From Lingula anatina (Eukaryota > Brachiopoda > Lingulata > Lingulida > Lingulidae), in the NCBI RefSeq assembly GCF_001039355.2, contig NW_019773670.1, positions 602,548 through 666,547 of the forward strand: a stretch of 64,000 bases of DNA. Direction: 5' to 3'. The position numbers and the translations under genes were made by a program. Positions 11,230-22,708 of this stretch are shown one piece after another. Under the pieces are notes generated by a model. The model had not been told where the DNA came from and searched no databases. It was given only the letters and a program-made list of their open reading frames with translations. Position 1 is the first letter of the stretch. Each line of letters starts with the position of its first letter.

Positions 11230-12010
11230 ATAGATTGGGAACCGTACTTTTGCACGGGGTTCTTAAGAAAATTATATTTATATTCTGTTCATACACATAT
11301 TACCAACTATTCGGATTCATTAAATATGCAGGAATGTACCAAATATCTTTAACGTGTTTTGCAAGTGAAAGGAACAAAAATATCCTGAATCTGATACAAT
11401 TAAAATACCCGCATAACTCTATTCACTGAAGAGTAGAGACGTATATGTTCCGTTTCTCCTGGTTTCTCAATTTTTATTTTTCGTGATAAAGTTGTCTCGG
11501 AAAATTGAGCTCTATCAATTTCATCGCTACTTCGAATTCTATGCATAGGGAGACAATAGCAACACGGTTACATTTATATCAATTTATTCCCATTCAGATA
11601 TATCAACACTGAAAACGATATTTAAACATCAATCTTTATCAAATGAACGTTATCAATTTCACTGTTTCTTCCAAACAAAAGGAAACAGGAACGACGCAGT
11701 TGTTTTTCTATATGCATGTCCATTGAGATATCTACACTTATAAAAGGCGTGGAAATATCACATCGATCTTTATCAGATTAATCTTATCTGCCTCTTTCTT
11801 GAGATAAAAGTTCAAGAGTTTTCCAAGTAAGTGTGAGGGGTGGGCCTAATTTTACAAAGGACGTTTAGCACTAACCGGCGTATTAGACAAAACGGGTAAT
11901 TAATTTTCTGAACGCGGGATAACGTTACAGCGTTTGAACGTATGGTTGGTAAAGGGTATCTTTACATCAGTGTCGTTTAAACGTTGTGATAAGTGGTTCG
12001 TAGCTATAAA
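11230..12010 (+). repeat. Diverged segmental duplication, copy 2
   Basis: Partner of 9330-10130, in direct orientation about 1.9 kb downstream. It follows the SLC22 exon 8 relic, so the duplication probably involved flanks of the dead transporter copy. Confidence 0.75.
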
Positions 12011-12855
12011 CATCTCACCCTTATTTGGGACTGATAATTCTCAGAATGCTTAATATCATACACAATATAAATGACACATTATACTGTTTGCACACGATCT
12101 TTGAAATGCAAGAGCAAAAAGCAGAGATAAATAGAACTAAATTGATGCTTTACTTGCGCCAGTAATGTCCCTATTACTGAGTAGAAATGACCATGTTACA
12201 AAAAATTATGAAGGAATAAATAATCTATTTTTTCCCACTCAAGGATCGATTTCTGTCAGTTTCTTAAGCAAGATCTTCAAGTAGATTTACCTAATGTGAA
12301 ATTCAATTTCCTGATCAGTTGCTGTATTAAATTGAAATATCTTCTGAAATTCTCCTCTTTTATTATATTACAAAAAATTATCTTTGAGACTTCCTTAGGC
12401 AGTTTTAATCGGAAACCATGCGATACAGTGAGTCCATGCAGTCCTACTTATAAGCCGTCAAAGCGTCAAAGTTTCGAATTACAAATCATAAAACATGGTC
12501 ATTACGGCCCAAAATAACTTCGGATGAAAGGAAGTCGTGTACACTGTAACTTTTATAAAATCCAAGTTTTGCGACCTTTTCTCTGCATAACTTGCGGTTA
12601 GCACAACAGATATTAACCCAGCAAACACTTTAAATAATAAATGTGATACAGTGTATTACACAATTTACATAATAAACATAATATAAATTTTAATGAATAA
12701 ATTTTAAAAGTTTAACAGCTAAGCTATTACGGAAGTGCCAAAAATAAAATGTTCGATAGCACACAAGTGCAGCCTGAATGATACATGTGGCATCTCTGGC
12801 AAACGCCCCTTTTATAACTTAAACACATTACGGAATCGAAGGTCATGTGCTTATG
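12011..12855. other. No gene seen
   Basis: AT-rich intergenic sequence without a convincing exon, RNA gene or repeat structure that I can recognise. Confidence 0.5.
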
Positions 12856-13051
12856 CCCCCTTTACACTTCTGCGTCCCGTAATGCAGCCCCGCTTTAGAG
12901 TAAAAGAAATAGTACTTTACGTGCCAATAACTGGCCAATTATTGGGCATTCATTCTGCAAAAAAAGCGATGCTTCTTTCTACGACCACAACGATGTTAGT
13001 TTCGTGGTCGCACGAAGGACGCAGAAAGGACGCCATCCATTGTAAAGGGGG
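12856..13051. mobile_element. MITE with CCCCCTTTACA termini
   Basis: Inverted ends are CCCCCTTTACA at 12856 and TGTAAAGGGGG at 13041-13051. Inside them, TTCTGCGTCC (left) is matched by GGACGCAGAA (right), and a further inner pair CGACCACAACGA / CGTGGTCGCACGA is present. Size is about 196 bp with no transposase. A 120-aa forward frame crossing this region is a by-product. Confidence 0.8.
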
Positions 13052-13122
13052 TTTAAGCAACAATTCCATATATGTTTCTTTCCATGCATTTTCTTAACAA
13101 CAGAGACAAGATTGCAACAACG

Positions 13123-14208
13123 TTATTTCTGTGCCCCCGCATTTATAGCTGGGATATCACCACTTCCCGGTTTAACTATCTTCCTTCGCAAACAGCAACG
13201 AAATAGCGAATACAACTGACATTGAAAGTTACGATGAAAATAAAGGTACAGGAAAAAGTTTACACTTGTATTGGTGCTACGTATTAGGTTCAGGGCATAT
13301 CCCACTAAGGGATCAGTTTTAGAGCCTACGATTCTGGATGTCCAAAAGTAGGCAGAGAAAGGCAAAACCAACAAAAACGCAGCAAGTGTGTTACTGCCAA
13401 GAACCAACGAAACGCGATTCTGCGTGTCCAATGTTCTTAAGAATATATCACCATTGCTATATGATTTCTGACGTCTTCTAGTCAAACATACTTGAGCCAG
13501 CAACAAGAAACTGCAGCATGCTTGAATGATAAGAGGTAAAATGCTCATGAATATTTCTCGGGCTGAGATAACCACGACGATCCCCAAGTTTCTGCCTACC
13601 TGGATTCCGAAATGTTCGTGTAAAGTTCGCAAAACTGGGGCTGTGTTGACTGCAATTGAGCATATCAGCAAGCAAAACAACAAGTACATGCTGTAATCTT
13701 TAAGAAACGGTGTTACTCGAAGAGATGCAAACGGGTATTTTACCATGATATAACGGAGCGATGTGGCAAGAGCCAGCAACCAAGTTGAATACATCATGAA
13801 CGTTCCGGCAAAGATGAACAAGTTGCAGTCGAGAAAATACAGAATCTTCGTATACATCGTCCCGTATTCTTCATCCCATAGTGGTTTACATTTATGGATT
13901 AGTAGATGAACTAAATTCAACACTGAATTCGTCAGATCTGAGACTGAAAGCGCTAACAGGATATTCAGGAACGGCAACGTAAAACAATCCTTAACTCTTT
14001 TCCATGCGATGATGTTTAAAATGTTTGAAACGATTCCCCAACCAAGGAGAACCATGTTAATACAATGAACGATGTCATTATTTGCGATAAGATTATAGCC
14101 GTAGCATTTAGGACCAGGAGGAAAAGTAAAATTTTGATTATCTGGTGAACTGTTTCTGATCATCAAAACTGAAATAGAATCTTGAACGCTTATGTTTTCC
14201 AAAGGCAT
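13123..14208 (-). CDS. Class A (rhodopsin-like) GPCR, probable peptide-type receptor, single exon, 361 aa
   Basis: Seven-TM receptor. An extracellular N-terminus with NIS, NSS and NFT sequons is followed by TM1 with GIVSNILNIIAW (N1.50 context), TM2 with LLALSVSDL (the conserved LAxxD Asp), TM3 ending SLRYIMVKYPF, TM6 with LLVLPFSAYFW (the conserved Pro) and TM7 with NTSVNFFLYLYFHRNF, then a Cys-rich tail FRCCLRRK. Oddities: the D/E of the E/DRY motif is replaced by Leu (LRY), NPxxY is degenerate (VNFFLY), and the second extracellular loop has no Cys to pair with TM3. The overall style, with an intronless ORF and NFFLY before a helix 8 of basic/aromatic residues, resembles the expanded FMRFamide/peptide-receptor-like families of molluscs. 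The ligand is unknown. The full-length frame has no break, so I treat it as intact. Confidence 0.88.
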   Translation of the reverse strand: MPLENISVQDSISVLMIRNSSPDNQNFTFPPGPKCYGYNLIANNDIVHCINMVLLGWGIVSNILNIIAWKRVKDCFTLPFLNILLALSVSDLTNSVLNLVHLLIHKCKPLWDEEYGTMYTKILYFLDCNLFIFAGTFMMYSTWLLALATSLRYIMVKYPFASLRVTPFLKDYSMYLLFCLLICSIAVNTAPVLRTLHEHFGIQVGRNLGIVVVISAREIFMSILPLIIQACCSFLLLAQVCLTRRRQKSYSNGDIFLRTLDTQNRVSLVLGSNTLAAFLLVLPFSAYFWTSRIVGSKTDPLVGYALNLIRSTNTSVNFFLYLYFHRNFQCQLYSLFRCCLRRKIVKPGSGDIPAINAGAQK

Positions 14209-14639
14209 TTTGGGGTTCTAGAGACAACGATCAAACTGATATGCGTTACCAAGGTTGACAACTTCAGATAATGTTATTGTTCGTAGCCCACTTATAATAG
14301 CGTTGAAACTTCGGATAAAGTCCCGTTCTGCCTTTCCTGGAAAACCGCTGCAATTCGGCATCTACTACAGGGCTATGTCTTTTAAAGACTGACTATAGTT
14401 ATACGTACCTTATATAGTAAAGGTCCTGATGACATGATATCATTAGCTAACGACGAATGAGGTCCATTTATTACAGAGAAAAACAACCTGTCGTATACAT
14501 TAATCTCTTTTTGTTATTATATTCCGATAATGGCCTGTACGAATGGCAACGAAACAGAAATTCAATAGAGATAATCTACTCCGCCTATTAATCAAATACT
14601 TGTTTTGTTTTACTGTCTATGCTTCCGTTTCTTACTGAA
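14209..14639. other. Upstream flank of the GPCR
   Basis: Non-coding. It must hold the GPCR promoter if the gene has no upstream UTR intron, but no element can be named with confidence. Confidence 0.4.
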
Positions 14640-15810
14640 TGACGTCTAGCTTAAATTCAGTCTCGTCAGCGTTCATGATAAGCAGCATCCTGGTCAGACT
14701 CATGTGTGCTACATGAAGCGTACCTGTAGCCAGAAGTTCCAAAACAACGGTATCAAGCTCTTAACCCCACGCATTTCTTTTTTTTTTATGAAACTGTTAA
14801 TGATATAAATACCATTTGAAATTGTTCTCAATAATTTAATTAATTTATGATTTTGAGAACGACGCTGTATGTTTCCTTATACAGTGTCATCTTATTGACC
14901 ACGGATCTCTCTACTGGTCAACATATGATCTATCACTAGCTGCGACGAAAGATTTAGAGCAACAACAAAATCACCTTCTGACTTGGAAATTAAAGGGCGA
15001 AATTTTATTTAAAAGCGACTGAGATGACAAAACTTGTTGTAAACAAAGATCTACAGGATAATTATACTGTATACAAAGACTTTCCTTATCATATTCAAAT
15101 GTGTTTTAATTTTTCAGAAAGAATGAATAAAATTAAAATACGCATTTCCCATAAGGAAAGCAAATGTCAGAAGCCCACACTAGCAAGGATTATAGGTTTT
15201 TTTTTAATTTTTTTTATTCATTTATTTATTTATTTTTTTTTTTTTTAATAATGAGATGCGCTTTTCATTTGCTAAGCATTCCAAACATGGTCATCTAATA
15301 CTTCTGCAGGGCATTATTCAGCTTCTTCAGATCATGCAGGCGTCCTATGCCAAGCTCCACTCTAGCGTATTCAAAGAAAAACTCTGGTGCTTAAAAAAAT
15401 ATACATACTTTGCGTGCTATTATCAAACACTTGATAAAAACAAATATCATCAAAAGTTGTTTTAAATTATATATAAATCAGGACTCAATTGTGTGTTTGC
15501 GAACGGAACACCATGGTCGACGGGAAAATGATATATTAACAATTACTTTTGTGAATAAGAAACTGATTACATCCTCTTTCACACTCGTATTACACAGCTG
15601 GCATTGAAGGCAAGGCTATCTATTATGTTTTTGCCTTGTTTACGAGACCTATGAGGAAATTAATTTTTTCACCTGTCAAAGAAGGTTATTGATAATCATG
15701 GGATAACAAGTCCTGATATCAATAACTCAACACATCAGCCATTTATTGTCGTCCGACATTCATTTAGTATCCCATGCCCACTTCCTATGACATTTACTTA
15801 TTAGCGGAAA
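14640..15810 (+). repeat. Large diverged direct repeat, copy 1
   Basis: The order of landmarks is TTACTGAATGACGT, TGTAGCCAGAAGTTC, TTGACCACGGATC, GGAAAGCAAATGTCAGAAG, TTATATATAAATCAGGACT, ACGAGACCTATGAGGAAATTAAT, CCTGATATCAATAACTCAACACATCA and TTTACTTATTAG. The same order returns at 16010-16450 (second half only) plus 16670 onward, and at 17720-18640. No conserved ORF. Confidence 0.75.
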
Positions 15811-16009
15811 TAATAAAAAATAAAACAATATAGTATAGATGCCAATTACAGTGTATCTGAATGGGAAACGACATGCCGTGTACAGTAATCTCCTTTTGTT
15901 ATAATGTTCTTACTATTGCCATGATGAATGACAGCAAATAAGAAATGTTGTAACGAAAATTAACCCCGTTTATAAATCAAATACTTGGCTTTGTGTATCA
16001 AGCTCCTTC

Positions 16010-16450
16010 CAAGGTATGTAAAAAGTGTTGCCTAATAATAAATGCCACGTACTTTGCATGTTAGATACTTTTAAAATAAAAACATATATCATAAAAAGTG
16101 GTCTAAAATTATATATAAATCAGAACTTAATTGTGTGGATCCGAGCGGAACATTATGGTCGATCATAAAAAGAATATATTATCAATTATTTTTTGTGAAT
16201 ACGAAACTCAATACTTCCTCTATTACAGTATTAGTAGGGTACTCGTATTGCACAGATGACACTGAATGCCATGACCGTTTAACTTATTTACGAGACATTT
16301 AAAGTTATTAATTTCTTTGCCTGTCAAAAGATGCAATTGATGAAGCTTGGAATAACAAATTCTGATATCAATAACTCTACACATCAACCACTTAGAGTCA
16401 TCTGCCTACTTCCTATGATATTTACTTATTAGCTGAAATCAGGAGTAAAT
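16010..16450 (+). repeat. Large diverged direct repeat, copy 2 (second half only)
   Basis: Shares TTATATATAAATCAGAACTTAATTGTGT, GATGCAATTGATGAAGC, GATATCAATAACTC and ATTTACTTATTAG with copies 1 and 3. The first half (the GGAAAGCAAATGTCAG segment) is missing. Confidence 0.7.
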
Positions 16451-16679
16451 ATAATAAAATAAAACAGAGATATCATTTGTAAAGAATCGGAATGAATTTC
16501 ATTAATTGCCAAGGGAGGGAAACAACCTGTCGTGTACTCTTTCTTCAACTCTCCTTTCGTAATTATATTCTGATTACCGCCATGACAAATGATTTATCAA
16601 ATATGCAATTGCCATAATTGCCTCCGCCTGTAAATCGCATTACTTGGATAAGTGTTACTAGCTGTGTTTCCGTTCCTTA

Positions 16680-17780
16680 CTGAATGACGTATGACTTCAA
16701 ATCAGTTTCATTAGTATTTTTGAAAAGCAGTGTTCTGGAGGGTGTCGTGTGTGTGTGTGTGTGTGTGTGTGTGACGAGAATCTGTAGCCAGAGGTTCAAA
16801 GACAGCTCTGAGCCACACCCATTTTTCTTTTTGATGAAACTAAATATAATTAAAATAACATTTGAAACAAGCCACTGGACCCAAAACGTTTCATCTTTAT
16901 TGAAAAGATTATTGTTCATTACACGGTGTTATCTTGTTGACCACGGATCCACATACTGATCAAGAAATGAACTCGATGCTGGAAGGAGTCGTATGTGACA
17001 AGAGTCGTGTCTGTAGCCATAAGATCAAAGACAACTGCATCCACCTCTTAGCCCAATCCCTCTTTTATTTTTAATGAACCGTTAAATATTAAAATCATTT
17101 TAACATTTGAACCAAGCTCTTGATTTCAAAAAGGTATCAATTTTGAAAAAGCCGTTTTATTATTCATTACAGTGTTATCTTGTTGACCACTGGTCCACAT
17201 ACATGTACTAGTCAAAAAAATGAAATCGATCCTGGAAGGAATCGTTTATGTGACGAGAGGCATGCCTATAGCCAGAAATTCAAAGACAACGGTATTCGTC
17301 TCCAGGACTCCCCCACACACACACACAGACACACGCCTTTTTTTTTTTTTTTGATGAAGAGTTGATTTTTTTTATAATTTCTAACGTTTGAACAAACTCC
17401 TGAATTAAAAAAAATACATCAATTTTAAAAATGCCGTTTTATTATTCATTATTACGGACCATGGATCCAACAACTCGATCCTGGAAAGAGTCGTGTATGT
17501 GACGAAAGGTGTGTCTGATGCCAGAAGTTCAAAGACAACGGTATTAGTCTGGTGGGAAGGAGGGGTTCACTTGCAACCCCGTGAAAAACAATGGATACCA
17601 ATATTTTCTTATATCATATCTCTTTTTCTTTCATATCTCTTTTTCTTTTTGATGAAGCGTTAAAAGTTAAAATAACATTTGAAACAGGTTACTGGATTTT
17701 AAAAAAATATCAATTTATTATTATTTATTATTCATTATAAAGTGTCATCTTGTTGACCACGAATCCAAATATTGGTCAAC
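16680..17780 (+). repeat. Four-unit tandem array, period about 230-260 bp
   Basis: Each unit has the same order: a GCCAGA-type word followed by TTCAAAGACA (starts near 16783, 17012, 17268, 17515), then a T-rich run before TGATGAA, then AACATTTGAA, then a TTATTCATTA / TGTTGACCAC(G)GATCCA box. Spacings are about 229, 256 and 247 bp. (GT)n at 16749-16774 and CA/T runs at 17310-17355 lie inside. A single diverged unit also occurs at about 14727, in copy 1 of the larger repeat. Confidence 0.75.
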
Positions 17781-18640
17781 AAATAAACTAGCACTCACTC
17801 AGAGGAAGGCTTAAAAGCAATATTAAAATTGAAAATTCCTACACGCGGTAATTTTATATTACATTTCAAATGACTTTACTTGGGAGGTAAAAACTGAAAC
17901 TTAAATTAAAAGCATCTAAGATAACAAAATGAAAAGATGACCGGATAATGTACTGTACAAATACATTTCTTATAATATACAAAGATATTTAATTCTTTTT
18001 CAAAAAGAATTAATCAAGACAAAATGCGCATTTGCCATAGGGAAAGCAAATGTCAGAAGTCCAGGCCAGCCAGGATTATTATTATTTTTTGTTTGATAAT
18101 ATTTGCTGTTACATGTATCATTTGTTTAGCTTTCCATAAACATGACCGCCCTATAACTTCTGTAGGGCATTGTCACGTAGACGTCTTATGCCAAGCTCTT
18201 CTCTAAGGTATGTAAAGAAAAACTCTGGTGCCTAAAAATAAACACACAAACTTTGCATACAATTGTTTAACACTTAAGTAAAAACAAATATCATGAAATT
18301 TGCTTTTAAATCATATTTACATCAGGACTTAATTGGGTGGTTGTGGTGATTTACAATTACTTTTATGAATAGGAAACCGCAAGCATCATCTTTTAGAGTA
18401 CCAGTAGAATACTCGTATTTCACAAATGACACTTAATGTCACGGCTGTACCTTATGGATGAGGCCTTTGAGGAAATTAATTTCTTCACCCGTCAAAAGAT
18501 GCAATTGATGAAGCCTGGAATAACAAATCCTGATATCAATAACCCAACACATCAACCATGTATTGCCGTCCAACGTTCGTTAAGCATCCCCTTTTTACTC
18601 CCTATGCTATTTACTTATTAGACGAAATCGGGGGGCAAAT
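17720..18640 (+). repeat. Large diverged direct repeat, copy 3
   Basis: Includes CATAGGGAAAGCAAATGTCAGAAG, AGATGCAATTGATGAAGCCTGG and CCTGATATCAATAACCCAACACATCA, matching copies 1 and 2 in order and orientation. Confidence 0.75.
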
Positions 18641-19483
18641 TTAACATTTTATTGAAAATGTCAAGTTTAAGGTATCTAACCAATAAAGAATGGGAAATAA
18701 AACTCCACACTTGGCATTCGAGCACGGTAGATGAGATATGGATTTATCATTCTTCATTAATTGAAACAAAAGATTTACTTTGATTTGTTTAACCAAGTGA
18801 TCTTGATTTTACATCTGCCAAATAAAAAGACACCTTCCCATATTTTAATAAAAGGCGCCTATTCCTCAACACACAACAATACATGTATGTTACCTATACA
18901 AGTCGTTTTCTTTTAACCAATCTATCACGTTCTCTGAGGACCAGTTGGCTGGATTTCGCCTTCTGTTAATAGTTTGCTCAACCAAAGAAAAATCCTTAAA
19001 AGAAAACGGTAATTGGTAACCTTTTGTCACAGCACATACTGAATTTGATTTGAATGGTTATTGAGTTCAAAAATTGATATTAGATTATGTATGAAACAAG
19101 CATCAATAAGGAACGCCTGTGAGGTGAAGTTTATCTTACATTTGCGTAAACTGAATATCTTTGCGCGTGCGTACGTGCACGCACACTCGCGCTCGTATAT
19201 ATGCATGCGTACTTCAGTCTCTTGTGAAATAAGTTTAAAAAGACGAAAACGAGGCGCGATACCCGGATGACAGGAAGGCCTACAAAATTTGTGATGGGGT
19301 ATGATACTCCGTAATGCGATCTGACACACACCTTGAAAACGGGTAGTGTGGTCTGATATACCGGTTTATTCAGGATCCGTAGGTGCTGCGTCTGGTAGTT
19401 GGGTAGGCCTGATACGGAAAGAATTCGATAGAAATAAAATAAACGTACCACGCACGACGCCCGGGCCCTGTCACTTTTCCTCT
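18641..19483. other. No gene seen
   Basis: Intergenic. A short stretch of alternating GCGTGCGTACGTGCACGC purine/pyrimidine sequence lies near 19163-19200. No supported exon. Confidence 0.45.
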
Positions 19484-19661
19484 CTCGCCAAGTTCTTTAA
19501 CCAAGCCCTGCAGCTTGACATTAAAGTTGTAGTCTTGACTGAAGTCAAAGAACAGTTTACTACCTCGAAGAGCCCCCAGCCAGCCGTCTGGTGTGTATTT
19601 GTACTGCATCATGAGAGGGATGATCGGCTTCCGGAGTGTAAATGCATATTCTGCCTCTTGA
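19484..19661 (-). CDS. Orphan TIR-domain-like exon (partial gene or relic)
   Basis: Reading the minus strand, a pyrimidine tract ending in TTACATTCAAG (acceptor-like) is followed by an open frame containing EAEYAFTLRKPIIPLMMQ, then YKYTPDGWLGALRGSKLFF, then DFSQDYNFNVKLQGLVKELG. This pattern (Lys-Pro-Ile-Ile-Pro-Leu, then Tyr-x-Pro-Asp-Gly-Trp-Leu-Gly, then a Phe-Asp-Phe-Ser strand and a closing helix) fits the C-terminal half of invertebrate TIR-like signalling/NADase-fold domains as I know them. A GT follows the GERGK codons but is not a strong donor. No convincing exon with the N-terminal half of the domain was found, so it may be a relic. The family assignment is by motif memory only. Confidence 0.5.
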
Positions 19662-19820
19662 ATGTAAAAAAAAATGTGTGTTTTGGTTAAGGTTTATATT
19701 TTCATATCCTTATAAAAAAAAAGAATATGATTTTGTCTGATTTTTGTGATAGTTTGATAAATCAAAACTTGTTTGAAAATAAAAAAGGGACTTCGAGATT
19801 AAAAACAGAGACTTGGACCC

Positions 19821-20035
19821 CATTCCCATAGATTTTAGATCGATCTATCCCTGTGGGGAGTCTCACTAGATTACTGTCAGCTTAGCCGGCTTAAGCATCT
19901 GTCCCGCCTACTAAAAGCTGTAAGGGGGTAATTAACTATGGTGCGCGCTCGGCTGATTGCAATTTAGCGTGAACCCCCAGGGAGTTAGGTCGATCTAAAT
20001 CTTAATCTCTGGAACGATCTAAATCTCTGGGAATG
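19821..20035. mobile_element. MITE family A, copy 2
   Basis: Inverted ends CATTCCCATAGATTT and AAATCTCTGGGAATG flank AGATCGATCTA-type blocks. The interior GGGGAGTCTCACTAGATTAC and CCGGCTTAAG matches the copy at 3120-3362, about 16.7 kb away. Confidence 0.75.
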
Positions 20036-20605
20036 CACTCTTGGGTTGCATTAATAAGTTGGTTTCCAAATTACTGTAAAACATTACATATTTTATACTG
20101 ATTGAAGATATTTTTTGGATTTTTTAATACGATAAGAATATCCATATCTTCATATAAAAAATAACTAGGCAGCCTTTTTGAAAGTGTCACTGAAAATGTA
20201 TCTAAGGACCCCATCAATATTTCGAGCAACTACTATCATTGCACACTGGATCGATGATAAAATAAAAATACACGGTGAGTGATTTCAGGGAAAGACGCGT
20301 TATTAGCTGAACGTATAGATTAAATAAAGATGCACATGCTACTAGCTGTAGGCAGTGCCTACACGTGTACAACTTCAGATCTTCCCCTTCATGCACACCT
20401 TTGCTAAGCTACGGGAGTGCGTGGACCCCCATTGTAAACTACATTGATCATATTGATTTCATTTACAAGGTGTTTTGTCTCAGCAACACAGTTGACACCA
20501 AAACCTTTCTTGACGACATAGGACACGTATTTCATGACCGCAGTAAGAAATTACCCCCCCCCCCCCAACAGAGACGCACGCACCCTCCAGTTGAATCAAA
20601 ATTTT

Positions 20606-20718
20606 CACAGCATAGCTAATAAAATGTACATGCTTAAGTGTGTTAAGAGTGACATGTCGATTTCCACAGCATAGCTTATAAAATGTACATGCTTAAGTGT
20701 GTTAAGAGTGACATGTCG
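20606..20718 (+). repeat. 59-bp tandem duplication
   Basis: Two units beginning CACAGCATAGCT(A/T)ATAAAATG, at 20606 and 20665, almost identical over their full length. A C homopolymer lies just upstream at about 20554-20567. Confidence 0.9.
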
Positions 20719-22540
20719 TCCCTCTGGCTGCGTCCTCTCACAGGGACTCGAGTGTTTACAATTAAACTACGCGTGGACAGAATGAATTGTATTGTTGGTC
20801 TGTATTGTTATCACGTCTTCTATAGACTCACATAATTTAATTGAGCAATAAATAATAAATACGAATGCACGCCAATAGGCCACGTTTGCCACTGTGCCAC
20901 GACTGGTCTGGGCTTCTCTATCGCAATGGCAGTCATTGATCACGGAGTATGATTGTTGGTTGTGTAATTTACTATTATTCATTTATTTCTGGCTTGAAAC
21001 GAGTCCCGATTAAGTTGCGTTTCGAGTTATTCTGAAACACAAGTGCTTTTTTTATCCAAAACCCTCATAACAGATTGTGATATAAAAATTATACCATAGA
21101 TTATTTTTTCATGTGCATTATCCCCTCACATGATTTGAAGCGTGGTATGATGGATCTGTCCAGGATCGTCACGCACATTTAGCCTGCTTACAGACACTTT
21201 TTATCCACTAGGACAATGCATTTCGTTGTGTCCTATTTTAACTTAAAGCAAGCGCCTGCTACTGTATGTCTACGTTTTTAATACCAATTAGTTGCCTTTC
21301 CATTTGCCGGATAGGACTCAATGTATAAAATCTATTTTCGGAACAAATACCTATCACGGAAACACCGTGGAATAACGGAAATTGTGCTTTTAATCGATCT
21401 GTTGCTTTATCAATTGTATTAAAATTGTCGCCACCAAACAGTTACTTTTCAATCTGACTCACAAAGCTTTGATCTTAGAATTAATTCATCAAGGTCGAGT
21501 GCACATAACTGACTTCCCATGTGTCAAATGTTTGTCCATCTGTGTTTGAAAGATAAAGACAGATATCTCGCCACGTAAATCAATTGGTAAATTATATTTG
21601 TATTTGTTTTTGTAACCTGCGGTGCGTTCGGATATTCCATAATAGCGCTGTATGCCTTGAAAACTTATCATTGAGGACAGAGGTAGGTCTGTGATGATCA
21701 CATAGATAACTCGATTTTTCTTTTTTATCACTTTTTTTTTCTTTAATTCGAAGATTTACCATTGTAATATTTCCTAGTGTAAGAACTCGTAATAGTAGCT
21801 TTATGTAATACGGTATGTGCCTGTTTAGTTACATGTACATTCATGTGATTATATGTATTTTGTCAAGGTTAAAATGACGGTAAAAAATGAAAAACACAGG
21901 TTATCATTCACATAATGCAATAACTGAGAATGATTATTTTCATTGCCACGTTTAGGATTACTTCACTTTGATATTGCAATTTACATTGACTTCGTTTATG
22001 GTAGTACAACATTTTGGCATTCTAAAGTAACTGATAAAACAGGGATCAAAAGCAAAAATCACAAATATGAATAAGAGCGATGGCGCGGTCGAAACATTGC
22101 GCGTGAGTGATAAGCTTTTCTTTCTAATTAAGTTTGTGACAAAAACGCTTTTGATCACAACCACTTAACAAGCTGATACTTTTTTTTTATAACTTACTGA
22201 AAAAAACTCGATCACCAATCGACATTTCCTGGTGCAAGATTCATAAAATGGTTTATGTTAGGTTCTGATTGCTTCTTTTTTGTCTTTTGGTAATATCTTA
22301 AAGTTTTGTTGCTTCTAAGTTGTTTGATTTCATGAATTCAAGCATCATACTTTTATACTTTTTTTACAGACTGGAAAAAAATGAAAAATGTATGCAACTC
22401 CAGCATTATTTCTGTACCTGGTACGTGTTAAAAATATCTGACATACACAAGCATTTTTGCTTAAGGAGAACCCTCAGAGTGACTATCCCGAGTTTCATGA
22501 TTAATTGGCCAATAATTCCGGTGACGCCAAAACATTCGCC
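20719..22540. other. Intergenic / 5' flank of the polycystin gene
   Basis: No recognisable exon or repeat family. The missing first exon of the polycystin gene (signal peptide) could lie here or in the next 170 bp, but I could not identify it. Confidence 0.4.
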
Positions 22541-22708
22541 ATGAGCAATGTACGTTACAAGTAAATATCATTTGCCATTTGTTTATAACGTATGAACACG
22601 ATTTTTTATTCACTTATAATTCCAACACGGTTCTACACAAGTTGTATCAGCATGCATGCAAAGATTATTCCATCGTTGTAACTATTTTTCTTTTATATGA
22701 TTATTCAG

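Noticed and set aside
12735-13097. 120-aa forward ORF beside the GPCR
   Set aside because: Most of it lies in the MITE at 12856-13051; no domain or splice context supports a protein.
20410-20556. Minus-strand frame with KYVSYVVKKGFGVN, upstream of the TIR-like exon
   Set aside because: It looks faintly like a signalling-domain helix-strand unit, but it lacks clean splice sites and a convincing motif. It was not annotated as the missing half of the TIR gene.
22320-22544. 74-aa ORF as the missing PKD1L start exon
   Set aside because: Its hydrophobic start (MNSSIILLYFF) is tempting, but the GTACGT donor after CCTG gives the wrong phase for exon 22709, and the rest of the frame is not signal-peptide-like.
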